A DNA stretch of 64,000 bases from Marisa cornuarietis (Eukaryota; Mollusca; Gastropoda; Architaenioglossa; Ampullariidae). Positions 35,480 through 47,200 of this stretch are shown piece by piece. How positions within the stretch are numbered: the first letter of the stretch is position 1; every line of letters begins with the position of its first letter. The stretch is from the NCBI GenBank assembly GCA_004794655.1, contig SMMW01000046.1:8481501-8545500 (forward strand), given 5' to 3'. The position numbers and the translations under genes were made by a program. The notes under the pieces are model-generated. The model did no database searches, had not been told where the DNA came from, and was given only the letters and a program-made list of their open reading frames with translations.

Positions 35480-36040
35480 CAGCCGTGTTTTACATCTCCT
35501 TGTCCACGAATACCAGCAGCCCATCAAGGAAATCTTCGCGTCTTTCTGCACGCCAACCGAATGTACTGGCATCACATGTCTGACTACCACAGTGCTGCCT
35601 GTGACGTCATGAAGTCTGCCTACGGTGTGGGTCAAGATGGCGCTCTCTTCAAAGAGGTTGGAATAGAGGTCTGTGACATAGACAGCCACGTCTTGGGTCT
35701 TTGGCGGTATCTCCTGTATTTCTTTTCTTATTTCCTGAAAACATTCCAGTGCTGACAGGCCTAAGGTTCAACGCCAATACCTTGACTGGAGACGTCCACA
35801 TCATCCTGACCAACAAGCACTGGGATGCCGACGACGAAGATCCAGAAATATTAGCAGAGGGTGACAATTTCGTCAAACTTGAAATAGTATGCAGCGCAAC
35901 TGCTGTTCCTGTCTACATCACTTTATCGAACAAGTCAAAGGTTCCTCTGACAGACGTCACACTTTACGTTTCTGCAATATCCCAGTTTCCAGTATGCCTG
36001 CAACCTGCGGCTATGAAGCGTTGCTCTCACAAAATAAACA
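35466..36040 (+). pseudogene. M4 exon-4 fragment E (3' part only)
   Basis: It begins at the segment equal to V-F-Y-L-L-V-H-E-Y and is out of frame at first. It then reads R-V-F-L-H-A-N-R-M-Y-W-H-H-M on to the C-terminal domain, ending in a new C-terminus. A 12-base deletion removes R-R-A-F, and another deletion of about 40 bases removes the segment before S-P-V-F-L. The HExxH part, propeptide and promoter are absent. The 3' flank, including AATAAA near 36283, resembles that of gene G. Confidence 0.85.
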
Positions 36041-37590
36041 TTTCACAAGTAATGATGCAGTATGCAAAAAAAAAATCCTATAAATTTCTGTTTAATCTAT
36101 TAGTAAAGGATGATACTTGCATAGGTTGTCTCTGTATATTTGACCATCTACATAACGGTATTGTGAGATTGCTTCACTCTGGGTGGGTGGGTGACATTAC
36201 AAGTTGTAAAATATATTACATTTTGATTATAAACACGGTCTGTGGGCTATGATGTTACTAGATAATAACTTAACATGCTTCTAAATAAAGCTGGTTCTGT
36301 CAAATGGAAACTAAAGACATACTGATCTGCCACTGTTAAAAAAATGTATCGGTGTTTTAAACAATCGTGATATTTAACTAGAGCTCATATATCCTATGTG
36401 TGGTAAACAGTAACTTTCAACATCGAATCTCCTTATACACTCTTTTAATTTCCTGTTTTTCTGAATTTTTCCCACCCTTTTAAAAAGCCTGTTCCATAGT
36501 TTACTATCCCATTTTTCAAACGTGGATGGGACGCAGATTGCAAAAAATATGTTTATTAAGTTGATGACAAGAACTAACAACCCACCTGTAAACGGGATGA
36601 CAAAAATATGCCTAGATGTGAACAACTTTGAAAAGAAAAAACTAGTCTGGATGGCTTTAAGAAACCAGAAAACTTAATCTTAACAGAGTAAAGAAAGTAT
36701 TAGGCAGGACAGTACTGTCTGCCTGAGGTGGAGATTTTTGCTTCGAAGCCCTTAGGCTGATCTGCAGCAGGTCATTTTCCTGAGGTTTTGCCAAAAATTA
36801 AGACTAATAATTAAGACTAAAAATTAAGACTAAAAATATGGACTAATCAATTTTTCTAGAGTATACTTCCCAGAAAGAGAACAATCACAGATCATCATCA
36901 TCATCATCAGTCCTCACTGTGCCGTCTGGCGCGTGAGGCAACAGCTAGGGATCTCCATCTGGTTCTGTCTGCTGCTGTTCTGGGGGCTGTTTCGAGTGAC
37001 AGACCTCTGTTCTTGAGGTCCTTTTCGATGGATCCATCGAAATCACAGATCATACTCTATACATTATTTAATGGGTGGTTTTCAAAATCCGTTTACAGCA
37101 GATTGTTTTCTACATACGTTCAAGGCAAATGTCGGTAACATTAATAATATTTCCAAGTCCTTCGACATCTAAAATCCGGAAGAAGAGCAATGCTGGAGCC
37201 AAAGTATTTAATATCGGATGGACGTTCAAAGATAAATGCTATCATTATGCTATTGTTTTATAAAAAAAAAAAAAAAAAAAACTGTTCACTTCATCAGATC
37301 ATTTGCAAAATTATCTGGCACTGTAATGATGTGAGTATAGATCATTGTTCGAGCTTGAGTTATTTATAGACAAAAGGTCTTTATTATACTATTATTTTGT
37401 AAAAACTGTTTATATAATCACATCACTTACAAAGGTATTTTGGACTGTTATGAAAGCAATGGAATTCCCTGGTTGGGGTGAAGTATGTAGAATTGTGTTT
37501 CCTAGCGAAACTGGTTCAATGTTAAAAGCTGAAATGGAGGACAATTCATGGCATTTTTACGAAGCTGATTTCAGTGAAATGCCGACGTAT
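36041..37590. other. Spacer between fragment E and pseudogene F
   Basis: It contains G-like 3' flank to about 36350, then sequence I do not recognise, a short ATC repeat at about 36894-36908 and an A run at 37263-37280. Blocks near 37240-37320 and 37380-37460 look like a diverged tandem pair. Similar wording occurs upstream of H at about 52950-53010. No supported gene is present. Confidence 0.4.
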
Positions 37591-37597
37591 TATTTAA
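37591..37597 (+). promoter_or_regulatory. TATA-like box of M4 pseudogene F
   Basis: TATTTAA 65 bases before the ATG, although the sequence around it has diverged. Confidence 0.5.
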
Positions 37598-37655
37598 ACT
37601 GTCGGCCGAAGACTTTCGACAAGTCTGATACTGACTTCTACATACTATGAACGTC

Positions 37656-40444
37656 ATGAGAGGACGAATGTCCTGGTTCACAGTTACAACAGTCTTTCTT
37701 GGTTAGATGCTCTTTCATTCTGTTCACGAGTCAGCCTAGTGCCTCTTCTGTGACTTAACCTGAAACGTGACATCTGTGTACATGTGTCTGTTTGTGTGTG
37801 CGTGCATATGTATATAGATATCTAGACTAAGTGTGTGGTCTTCATGCTGAAAACATTTCGTTTCTAGTTTTCGCCACTCACGGGGTGAGGGCTGCTTGGC
37901 GTGTTGACGCCAATGTCCATCTTCACGATGCTCTGTATAAGCGGCAGCTTCAAATGGCGGATATGACGTCACAGGGGTCCTCGCGGCACAGAAGAGAAGA
38001 AGCCCTGCTTCCCATTGCAGAACCTGAGGAAATTATGTCCTTAGGTCTCAACTCAGCCATCAAGGTCACGAGGTCAGCAACAACAGTCTAGGGGACACGT
38101 TTGCTGCGTCTGCAAGAAACCTTCAAAGGTGGCTGTTGTTAATTTTATCAGAATTTTTACTCTTAAGATTTTGTTGATTTGTGTAAATAGCGCCAAAATA
38201 GCGTCTGCCATAAAGGAAAACATATTACCTCAGACTTTGACAGTTATTGTGGTTTCCCTTCATACAAATTTCCTGCGTTTTCGCGGTCTGAAAATGCTCC
38301 AGATTTGGGAGAGTTGGCGTAAATGTCTTTTTGAAAAATCTTTTAATGAGACACACTCCAAACTTCCCTGAAAGTATTCTGCTTAAGATTGTGGACAGAA
38401 GCTCTTCAGGACATTAAAGACACAAAGAAAAACGTAGGCTTAAACTTATCATGAAATAATTTACTCAGTATATTTATTTACTCACAAACTATTGTGTTTT
38501 TAAGGGGAGCCTGTAAACTGATACGGAGAATACAGGCCTTCTAGAGCAAGCGCCTGAGGAGGCTGCTCTGGATCTCATACAAGGAACAGAAAACCAGTGA
38601 CTTTGTATTAGGCAAGTTTTCCATAATCGTAGGACATCAGGGATCTCTGCATGCAAGAGTCATCTTGTCAAAGACTATCCTTCGGCATCTTGTCAAAGAC
38701 TATCCTTCAAAGGAACCTTGGAGGGTGGTCGACACAGAGGTGACCAGATGAAGCACTGGCTAATAAACGCGAAGGAGCGGACTAGTCGTCTTGTGCTCCC
38801 TCTAAAAATAGGCGTAAGTAGCGGGTCCTGTCAGCTGCCGCGACCATCCATGCGCTCCTCACAACGACAGGTACGAATCAAGAGACAACTGACTGAGTAC
38901 AACAGTTACTCTCCATCGTTTGTATTGGAAACGTAAGACTTTATTAATTCATTTAACACTAGACAACTGTTACTACATCTACATTGTCCAAATAACACAT
39001 TAACAATACCAACTTACCATTTCTTTCAGGCTAAACTCGAAATATTCTTGGACAAAGAAAATCGCGCATACCCAGGGTATTTCGTTCAGTACCTCGTCCT
39101 CCAGAAGAGCGCAGGCCCACGTGTACCGTTGACGCACGTGACGGGAGGGTCACCATGCGATGTCAAAGGCATGGGAGGTAATCGCAAGATCGGCAAAATT
39201 CACTACGGGGAGCTTCAGAAATGCCTGGACGTCAAACGTGTCAATAACACGTGTTATACAGAAAACAAATACGTTAAAGTCATTGATAACAAAGGAATGT
39301 TTAGCGAAAACAGGTTGCTGGTCTTCTTCTTTAACTCCAACGATAATATCTTCAATAAGGTAGCTTCTTACGACTGCAAGGAAGCCACAGACGAAATCAA
39401 CGGCGCGTACTCACCCATCCTGGATGCTCTGTTTTACGGAACGACTGTCGCGAAAATGTTTGAGGACTGGTACAACACTACCCCGTTAGAAGAACAAATA
39501 ACAATCAGGGTACATGTTGGTAAAAATCTTAGTAATGCTTTCTGGAATGGTCGTGAATGTTCGTTTGGTGACCGTGGGGAAGTATTTCATCCTCTCGTTG
39601 CTTTAGATGTTATGGGACATTAAATAGCACACGGAGTTACAGAACAATCGTCGAATCTATTTTATTTTAACCAGTGGGGTGCTATCAATGAGGCCTTTTC
39701 AGACATTACTGGAGAAACGTGCGAAGCTTATCTGTGGAAGGCAGACTGGCTCAGCGGTTTCGATACCATAAAAAAGGACACGTTCCAAGGCGCTATTTCG
39801 AAAACCCCTCGGCTGACAACCTGTCAATATCCCACGTTGATGACTTCACGGATGGTCTGGATGTTCACTATGGCAGCTGTGTGTACAACCGTGTTTTCTA
39901 TCTTCTTGTCCACGAATACGAGCAGCCTATTAAGGAAATTTACCGCGTCTTTCTGCATGCCAACTGAATGTACTGGCATCACATGTCTGACTACCACAGC
40001 GCTGCCTGTGACGTCATGAAGTCTGCCTACGATCTGGGTCAAGATGGCGCTCTCTTCCGCCGGGCTTTTAAGGACGTTGGGATAGAGGTCTGTGACACAG
40101 ACAGTCACATTGTAGGACTTCGGAATCAAAAAGTTTACAATAATATCACGGTGTCCAGTGACGTGTCCCCTGTATTTCTGTACGTGTTTACTGCTGAATA
40201 TCGTCTTTTGAAATTCAGCAGCGTAAGTGTCAGCGCCAACAGCTCCACTGGAGACGTTCACATCGTCCTCAACAACAAGAGCTGGGATGCCGTCGATAAA
40301 GATCTGGAAATAGTAGCTGAGGGTGACAACCTCCTCACAGCTGAAATCACAAGCAACGCGACTGTTGTCCCTCTCTATATTAGGTTATCGAGCGTGTCAA
40401 CAGTTCCTGTAACTGATGTCACGCTTCAGGTGTCTGCATTCTGA
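37656..40444 (+). pseudogene. M4 metallopeptidase pseudogene F, full-length but disabled
   Basis: All four exon positions can be traced: 37656-37701, 37868-38128, a broken exon 3 from about 38505, and exon 4 at 39030-40444. Lesions seen: TAG at 38089 in exon 2 (a Gln codon elsewhere), exon 3 mostly lost with early stops, deletions of 7 and 32 bases in early exon 4 that together restore frame, TAA at 39621 exactly at the catalytic Glu of HExxH, a one-base loss near 39770, and TGA at 39965 in place of CGA (Arg). After that the frame is open to 40444. The exon-4 sequence is closest to gene H (I-A-H-G, F-L-D-K-E-N-R-A-Y). Confidence 0.95.
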
Positions 40445-40617
40445 CTCTGGGACGGTACTTTGAGGTTCAGCTTACAATATCTTTCTATGTCAAGAATATC
40501 TAGGTCCCAAAGAAGAAAATAATCTAAACAAAAAAAAATGCATAGCATAAAGGTGACCTTTCAAAGGCAGCCATACATTGTACAAGCATACAACCATCAC
40601 CTCAGTTCTTCCACGCT

Positions 40618-40775
40618 GTTCTCCAAACTGTCTGAATACGAGCAGCCTATAAAAAAGAAATCTTCCTAATCTTCTTACACGCCATCTCAATGCACTGGAA
40701 TAATTGGTCTGATTACTGCCGTGCTCCCTGTGACGTCATGAAGGTCGGCTTCGATCTGAGTTTCACCCTTCATTC
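40618..40775 (+). pseudogene. Short M4 exon-4 fragment downstream of F
   Basis: About 150 bases match the segment E-Y-E-Q-P-I-K-E-I-F through D-V-M-K. They hold several changes, and the surroundings do not match the gene. Only this core remains. Confidence 0.8.
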
Positions 40776-41449
40776 TGAAAATGGCGAATTAAAACTGTTG
40801 TGAAGAAGCAAACCAACTTTGTGGACTCCGAGACAATTGTTAACGATTTGTCTTTATTTTATTATATTCATAGACAACACTGAATGATAGTTTATGTGTG
40901 TGTTGTTATGGATGTTTGATGGGCAAGTGGAGTAGCTATGTTTTTTTCTGAAAGAGCCTATGACCTCGCGAATACCTACAAAATTCACGACTTTAAAACT
41001 TTCCATACTAAATCCAGTGATTTCAGCCAGGAACAAAACTGCGCCTACTTTAGCCCGAACAATGGCATCCATTGCTTTCATAACAACCGATATATCTTTG
41101 TAAGTGATCCGATTGAGTAAACAGTCTGATACACTAATTGTAGCATAATGACAACATAATAATATTTTAATGACCTTTTGTGATCATGACTTACTTAAGC
41201 TGGAGCAAAGACCTATATTCACATAATAAAAGCGCAAGATATCTGCGTAAACGATGCGAAACAGTTTTCATAAAAAATAGCATAACAATGACATTTTAAC
41301 GCCTTACTAAACTGCATTTTCATTTGCAGCCTGAACTGCAGTTTTTCTAATGAATTGTGCATGCTGGGAACAGCTTCTGGCTACAAATCTTTCACCTCAT
41401 ATGGCATTCTATAGTATAGTACGTGCAGCCATGTATGAGTCTCTGTATT
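40776..41449. other. Spacer, nothing recognised
   Basis: AT-rich. Short open frames here have no recognisable domain. Confidence 0.4.
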
Positions 41450-41483
41450 TTAGGACTGAGAAATAGCGCTATATAAGCTCGTT

Positions 41484-41533
<50 letters not shown>

Positions 41534-41534
41534 T
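41450..41534 (+). mobile_element. Retroelement 3' tail with (ATT)n
   Basis: TTTTAGGACTGAGAAATAGC, then GCTATATAAGCTCG, followed by about 16 ATT units. It is the same type of end as 3696-3763 and 60310-60393. Confidence 0.5.
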
Positions 41535-41715
41535 TCAATTAATAATTACCTCTTGCAAACGATGGGCTAGTAGTCTCAACATCTCAGCTGGTGACGCTGG
41601 TGGACCACGGAGTTTTATTACTATTATATGTAACTTCGTGGGTGGACGAACTAGAAATTACATTCAGGAGATCTGAACAGCCGTTCCACATGGACAGAAA
41701 AGTCTCGTCGCCCAG

Positions 41716-41977
41716 GGGCCAGTTGCACAACATGTTTCCAAACCTTAAAACTGTTCTAAAGAAGCAAAATCTCTTCTTAGTCATTTTGATGCATTGCAGA
41801 AAAGCATACAAAAAATTGTACAGAAAGGACGGAAAGTCAGACTTAAACAACTTTATCTTACTTAAAGCAGTTTTAGTTTTAAAATTTCTAAAATTGTGGT
41901 GTGCACTTTAAACTAATTATCTAAATAGAGTTGGCCTAAAAGTGTTTAAAATTAGAAATGTGTTGTGCAACTGGCCC
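41716..41977. mobile_element. 262-bp MITE (GGGCCAGTTGCACAACA TIR)
   Basis: The ends GGGCCAGTTGCACAACA and TGTTGTGCAACTGGCCC are perfect inverted repeats, with CAG on both sides (41713-41715 and 41978-41980). The interior is AT-rich with weaker inward pairing. Superfamily not assigned. Confidence 0.85.
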
Positions 41978-41980
41978 CAG

Positions 41981-42477
41981 GTGTTTATAAAGATACCGCT
42001 GCATTTTGCATCAAACGAAAACGAGTTTCTCCTTCGTCAGAAAAACAGAAGAAATATTAAAACTAAATCATCTGTAAACATACATGTACATAATTAATAT
42101 TTTTTGCAAAATAAGGCCTTAGATACACCGCAACCATAATCTCTTGGTGTGCAAAACTTCTCTCATTAGTGTTACCCGCAAAACCATCGCTAATGTATAC
42201 TTTAAACGTTTTCTTTTGTATTTTTTTCTAAAGTAAAGAAGTTGTCAATTTGAAAAGTGTTTTCAAGCTCAGTTTACATGTACAGTTGCCAGTCCAGTCG
42301 TCAGAACAATGACGCGGCACCCGAACTGTTAGCGCCGTTGACTAATGTGGTCCTTCACAAGTAACAGTAACAAGCTCTCAAGTAACACTGGGCTCTCTTG
42401 TTGCCGATCTTTGGTGAGAAAAGTGCCTGCCCTAGCCTTGTTTTCAGGCTCATTATTTAGACATTGCTTGCAGCAAT
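41981..42477. other. Spacer, nothing recognised
   Basis: No gene or clear repeat seen. Confidence 0.4.
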
Positions 42478-42690
42478 CACAGTGTTACGAAATGTTTGGG
42501 AGATAATTGCACAAATCGCTGCACTTATTGTCTGTTAGAACTCAGTAGTCACAGCGACCTCCAGACGACCAATTTATGAGAACACAGATGCAGTTAGCGA
42601 ACAGCCATACATTGTCCTCATGAGTATGTTTAAATCGTTGAAAGCAGTTGATGGTTGGTCTACTTCTGATTATTGCGTAGATAACGGGAC
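42478..42690 (+). pseudogene. Remnant of an M4 promoter and 5' leader
   Basis: The block around GAAATGTTTGGGAGATAATTG resembles GAAATGTCTGGAGATGATTG upstream of gene A (about 3398). Then GTTTAAATCGTTGAAAGCAG resembles TATTTAAGCC-TGAAGACAG, followed by a degenerate leader. No ATG/signal exon or body follows, so a further copy has been lost here. Confidence 0.6.
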
Positions 42691-44043
42691 AGCTCTAGCA
42701 CCCGTATTGGTTTCCCCCGTCATCCACCTCACAAAATATCTGAGGAGCTGTCGTTACGGGAGACCCACCTCCATGACATACTAAGAAAGAAAGAAAAAGA
42801 GGAAAGAAGCCAGCTGGACACTTCGTTACAAGACGTAAAAGACACTGAGAACCGCGTGCATTTGCTTCACGGGAGCAGAGAAATAAGGTTAAAGGTCATA
42901 GAATGGAGGGGAAGGGAGAGTAGATCGCAATGAATAAATAATAAAGGACACTCATACCACAAGCTAATCTTTCTACAACAATACTTGATTTATTCTATTA
43001 ACAACAATTAATCTTTTTTTTTCTTCTTCTTCTTTTTTGCCTTTTTATTCGCCCTTTGTTCTGTGGCCCTGATGCGTGTGTAGAGGACGATGCTGTGGTA
43101 AGCTGTACGCCTGCACTGCTTTTGCTGACACGTGACTTGTTGATTTGTAAAATAGGACCATACATGTATTCTCCATATCGCTTTTCCAGTTAAAATTTTA
43201 TACTTTTATTAGAAAAATGTTAATCGTTTATATCATTTTTATAATCCGTAGCGCGGATCTATTAATTATGTAATTATAAGAGAGATCTGAATAGCTGCTG
43301 CAACCGGCGCGAAACAACTGCGAATCCCCAGTTCACTGTTTTACTGTTTCAAGCAAAACAACAAACATGAAGCACCTCTTAAGTCTACCCAACCTCTTTC
43401 TTTTTTTCTCTTTTCTTTCTTTGTTATTTTTCTATTTGTTTTCTTTCCTTTTACTTCAATTACTCTTTTACTTTTTCATCCCTAGTATTCGTCACCAAGC
43501 CGAGGCTTTTTCAACTTATGCACCGAGTGTTCAGTCACTCGTAGATAACCTTAGGCCCATGCTAGCAAACAGCTCGTCCGTTCATAATTATATGCATCAT
43601 GGGGAAAAAACAATGCCATCATACTAGACATCTTCGTAAATCCAAAGTCAAGAGTGGGATGAAATACAAAATAAACCTGAGAGGAACAGGATAAAAAAAT
43701 TACAAAGTCCAGCCTAGAGAATAGTACACGCTGAAGTTAAGTCTGGGCTAAAGTTCAAACCTAAGTTAAACCCCGGATAAAATATGCAGCAAAGTCAAGT
43801 ATGGAGTAAGGAACACAAGAAAAAGCCCGAATAATTACACCTCGGTACACAAAGATCAGATTACACACAACATGCACTCATTACATCCATTTCCTGTAAT
43901 CACTGCAGCGTGTAATGACTGGAGGACGATTGAATAACTGGTTGTGTAAGCAGATTAGCGGAAATTATTCCATCAAAGCCATCTACAGGAAGAGCAATTT
44001 TACAAGAACGCTGTTAAATATCAGCGGCAATTAGTCTGTTGCC
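42691..44043. other. Spacer upstream of gene G
   Basis: It contains pyrimidine-rich runs (43010-43040, 43380-43480). A T-rich open frame at 43367-43627 looks like a hydrophobic leader but is low complexity. No gene is supported. Confidence 0.4.
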
Positions 44044-44050
44044 TATTTAA
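44044..44050 (+). promoter_or_regulatory. TATA-like box of M4 gene G
   Basis: TATTTAA 64 bases before the ATG, in CAATTAGTCTGTTGCC followed by TATTTAAG, almost as in gene A. Confidence 0.65.
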
Positions 44051-44107
44051 GCAGCCGACAAAAGCTAGCGGCAGATCTGCTTTTGACCGTTGATTGCAGT
44101 GATAATC

Positions 44108-44180
44108 ATGAAGCCGCCGTTAACAGTGGTCTTTCTTGGTGAGTTCTGGTCACATGTTTCAAGCATGCGTGTGTGTGTGT

Positions 44181-44219
<39 letters not shown>

Positions 44220-47200
44220 CGCGCACGTGTGTGTGCGCTTACTTGTTTAAGTATTCTCGGTGGGTCTAACTCCCGTGCTTACATTATGTGTATATTGTGT
44301 GTATACTGTATCTTCAGGACACGAAATGAGCTCATATCATCTTTCACAGTGCGACTTAATCTGCTTCAATTGAATTTTCTTTTTTAGTCTTCGCCGCCCA
44401 TGGGGTGAGGGCTGCTCGGCGTGTTGACGCCAATGTCCATCTTCAAAACGCTCTGTATAAGCGACAGCTTCAGACGGCGGATATGACGTCAGAGGGGTCC
44501 TCGCGGTACCGCAGAGAAGTAACCCCGCTTTCTGTGGCGGAACTTGACGAGGTGATGTCCTTAGGTCCCAACTCAGCCCTGGAGGTCACGAGGTCAGCAA
44601 CAACAGTGCAGGGCACACGATTACTGCGTCTGCAAGAAACCTTCAAAGGTAACTTTGATCTCATTTTCAACGGAGTGCACTTATTATGTTTTACTAATGA
44701 ATTCAAACTTCAAAAAAGTCTTGGCCCTCCTACCGCGGACATGTGGAGCTGCTTTTCAAAAGCGTGTCAGAGGCAAACAGTAACAGGTAAAAATTATCAG
44801 GGACAATTTATGAACCGTCCTAAAGCTGTTTTAGAAACTACTGTAAGTAACTGATTCTGTTAAAATTTCCAGTTGAAAATAGAATTTATAAAATCAGTTT
44901 CTAGCATCTAAGCTTAGTTTACCGGATCTTTTGTCGTTCTTTCTCTTGAAAGGTTATCACAGAATCAAGTAACTTGCCTGTGGTTTTGAATCGTGAAATG
45001 CTGCTGTTAAGTCCCTTGGCATGTCTTCTTTCAAATTATGAAGAAAAACAATATTTACATGTCTCGAACTAAAATTGAATCCACTTCGGGATTAAAATGC
45101 ATTTTAAAATTGCAGATCGAGTGATTACAAAATAATTTGCAATGAAAGATGTTCGGTGTTTATTTTTCAAGGCGAGCCTGTTAACAACGCCGTCGTTACG
45201 GTGGAAACGGACAGTACAGGGCAACATGTGTATGAGGCCAGTGGTACCCTGTATCAGGGGATAGAGGAGGACACGGATGGCACTGGAAACATCGACACTC
45301 AGACCGCATTAGACATCTGTCTCACATTTAATGATGACGACACCATTAGAGATGACATCAGTGGTGTTAAGGTACGTATAATATACACAATGAGTATCGA
45401 TTAATTACATATATATATATATATACTTCTTTGGCTTCTTTTGTCGTATTGTACTTTTCTAGTAAATTGTTAAGTCTAGATATCGACAACTCTTTTGTTT
45501 TTTAGAGCGTTTTTCATCAGCAAAAGTCTCTAGCATCAAAGTCGCCTTGTGCAACAAAACATTTAAAGACCACAGCTTTGTCGATAAGTGAGTCGATTTA
45601 GTTGCTTTTACACGGATCTCAGATTATATTTTCGTGTGCATATGAAGTTGTAAAATTGTTATACTTGTTCTCTTTTTTCTCTCTTTTCTGTTTCTCTCTT
45701 GGCGGTATTTATTACTGGATTGTATTACAGCAGTTTTAAGACGTTGTGGAGTTACTTTCATAGATGCTCATACTCTTGCTGGAACTATGCTCTGTAAGTA
45801 ATAAAGAGCCAATTAATCAAATCTCTTTCTCTATTTTCTTTTCGCATTACTCCGAATACAGTCTGCACAATGCTGGTCCTTTATCACCCTCCCCCCTTTC
45901 TACTTATTGCTACTCTCCTACTCGTCTTCCTCTGCAGAATCACGATATTCTCAGTTCTTGTTACTCGGTTCCTTTTGGGGTTTTCTATATTTTCCTTCTA
46001 TTTGTCGTCAGTACTGTTGTTTATTCTTCCGTCCTCGTGTGCTGTCCATGTTGTCCATATCTCATTCTTGTTTTAAGCGCTAAGTCCATGCTCCTTACGA
46101 GTGTCAGTATAAACTAGACAATCTTTTAATTTTTTTAGTGCTGTAGTGGTACTGTTACAGTAGTGTTATGGTACTGTAGTGGTACTGTTACAGTAGTGTT
46201 ATGGTACTGTAGTGGTACTGTTACAGTAGTGTTATGGTACTGTAGTGGTACCGTTACAGTAGTGTTATGGTACTGTAGTGGTACTGTTACAGTAGTGTTA
46301 TGGTACTGTAGTGGTACTGTTACAGTAGTGCTATGGTACTGTAGTGGTACTGTTACAGTAGTGCTATGGTACTGTAGTGGTACCGTTACAGTAGTGTTAT
46401 GGTACTGTAGTGGTACTGTTACAGTAGTGCTATGGTACTGTAGTGGTACTGTTACAGTAGTGTTATGGTACTGTAGTGGTACTGTTACAGTAGTGTTATG
46501 GTACTGTAGTGGTACTGTTACAGTAGTGCTATGGTACTGTAGTGGTACTGTTACAGTAGTGTTATGGTACTGTAGTGGTACTGTTACAGTAGTGTTATGG
46601 TACTGTAGTGGTACTGTTACAGTCGTGTTATGGTACTGTAGTGGTACTGTTACAGTAGTGTTATGGTACTTTAGTGGTACTGTTACAATAGTGTTATGGT
46701 ACTGTAGTGGTACTGTTACAGTAGTGTTATGGTACTGTAGTGGTACTGTTACAGTAGTGTTATGGTACTGTAGTGGTACTGTTACAATAGTGTTATGGTA
46801 CTGTAGTGGTACTGTTACAGTAGTGTTATGGTACTGTAGTGGTACTGTTACAGTAGTGTTATGGTACTATAGTGGTACTGTTACAGTCGTGTTATGGTAC
46901 TGTAGTGGTACCGTTATTTTAGTGCTACTGTTACAGTAGTGTTATGGTACTGTAGTGGTACTGTTACAGTAGAGTTATGGTACTGTAGTGGTACCGTTAT
47001 TTTAGTGCTACTGTTACAGTAGTGTTATGGTACTGTAGTGGTACTGTTACAGTAGAGTTATGGTACTGTAGTGGTACCGTTATTTTAGTGCTACTGTTAC
47101 AGTAGTGTTATGGTACTGTAGTGGTACTGTTACAGTAGTGTTATGGTACTATAGTGGTACCGTTATTTTAGTGCTACTGTTACAGTAGTGTTATGGTACT

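Noticed and set aside
37442..37650. Open frame just before pseudogene F
   Set aside because: It overlaps the F promoter and TATA box and has no recognisable domain.
43367..43627. 86-codon frame with a hydrophobic start
   Set aside because: The hydrophobic part is a T-rich low-complexity tract, with no conserved neighbour or domain.
46163..46939. 258-codon open frame of V-L-W-Y-C-S-G-T-V-T-V repeats
   Set aside because: It is the 33-bp minisatellite read in one frame. The period is a multiple of three, so stops are missing by construction, and it lies in intron 3 of gene G.
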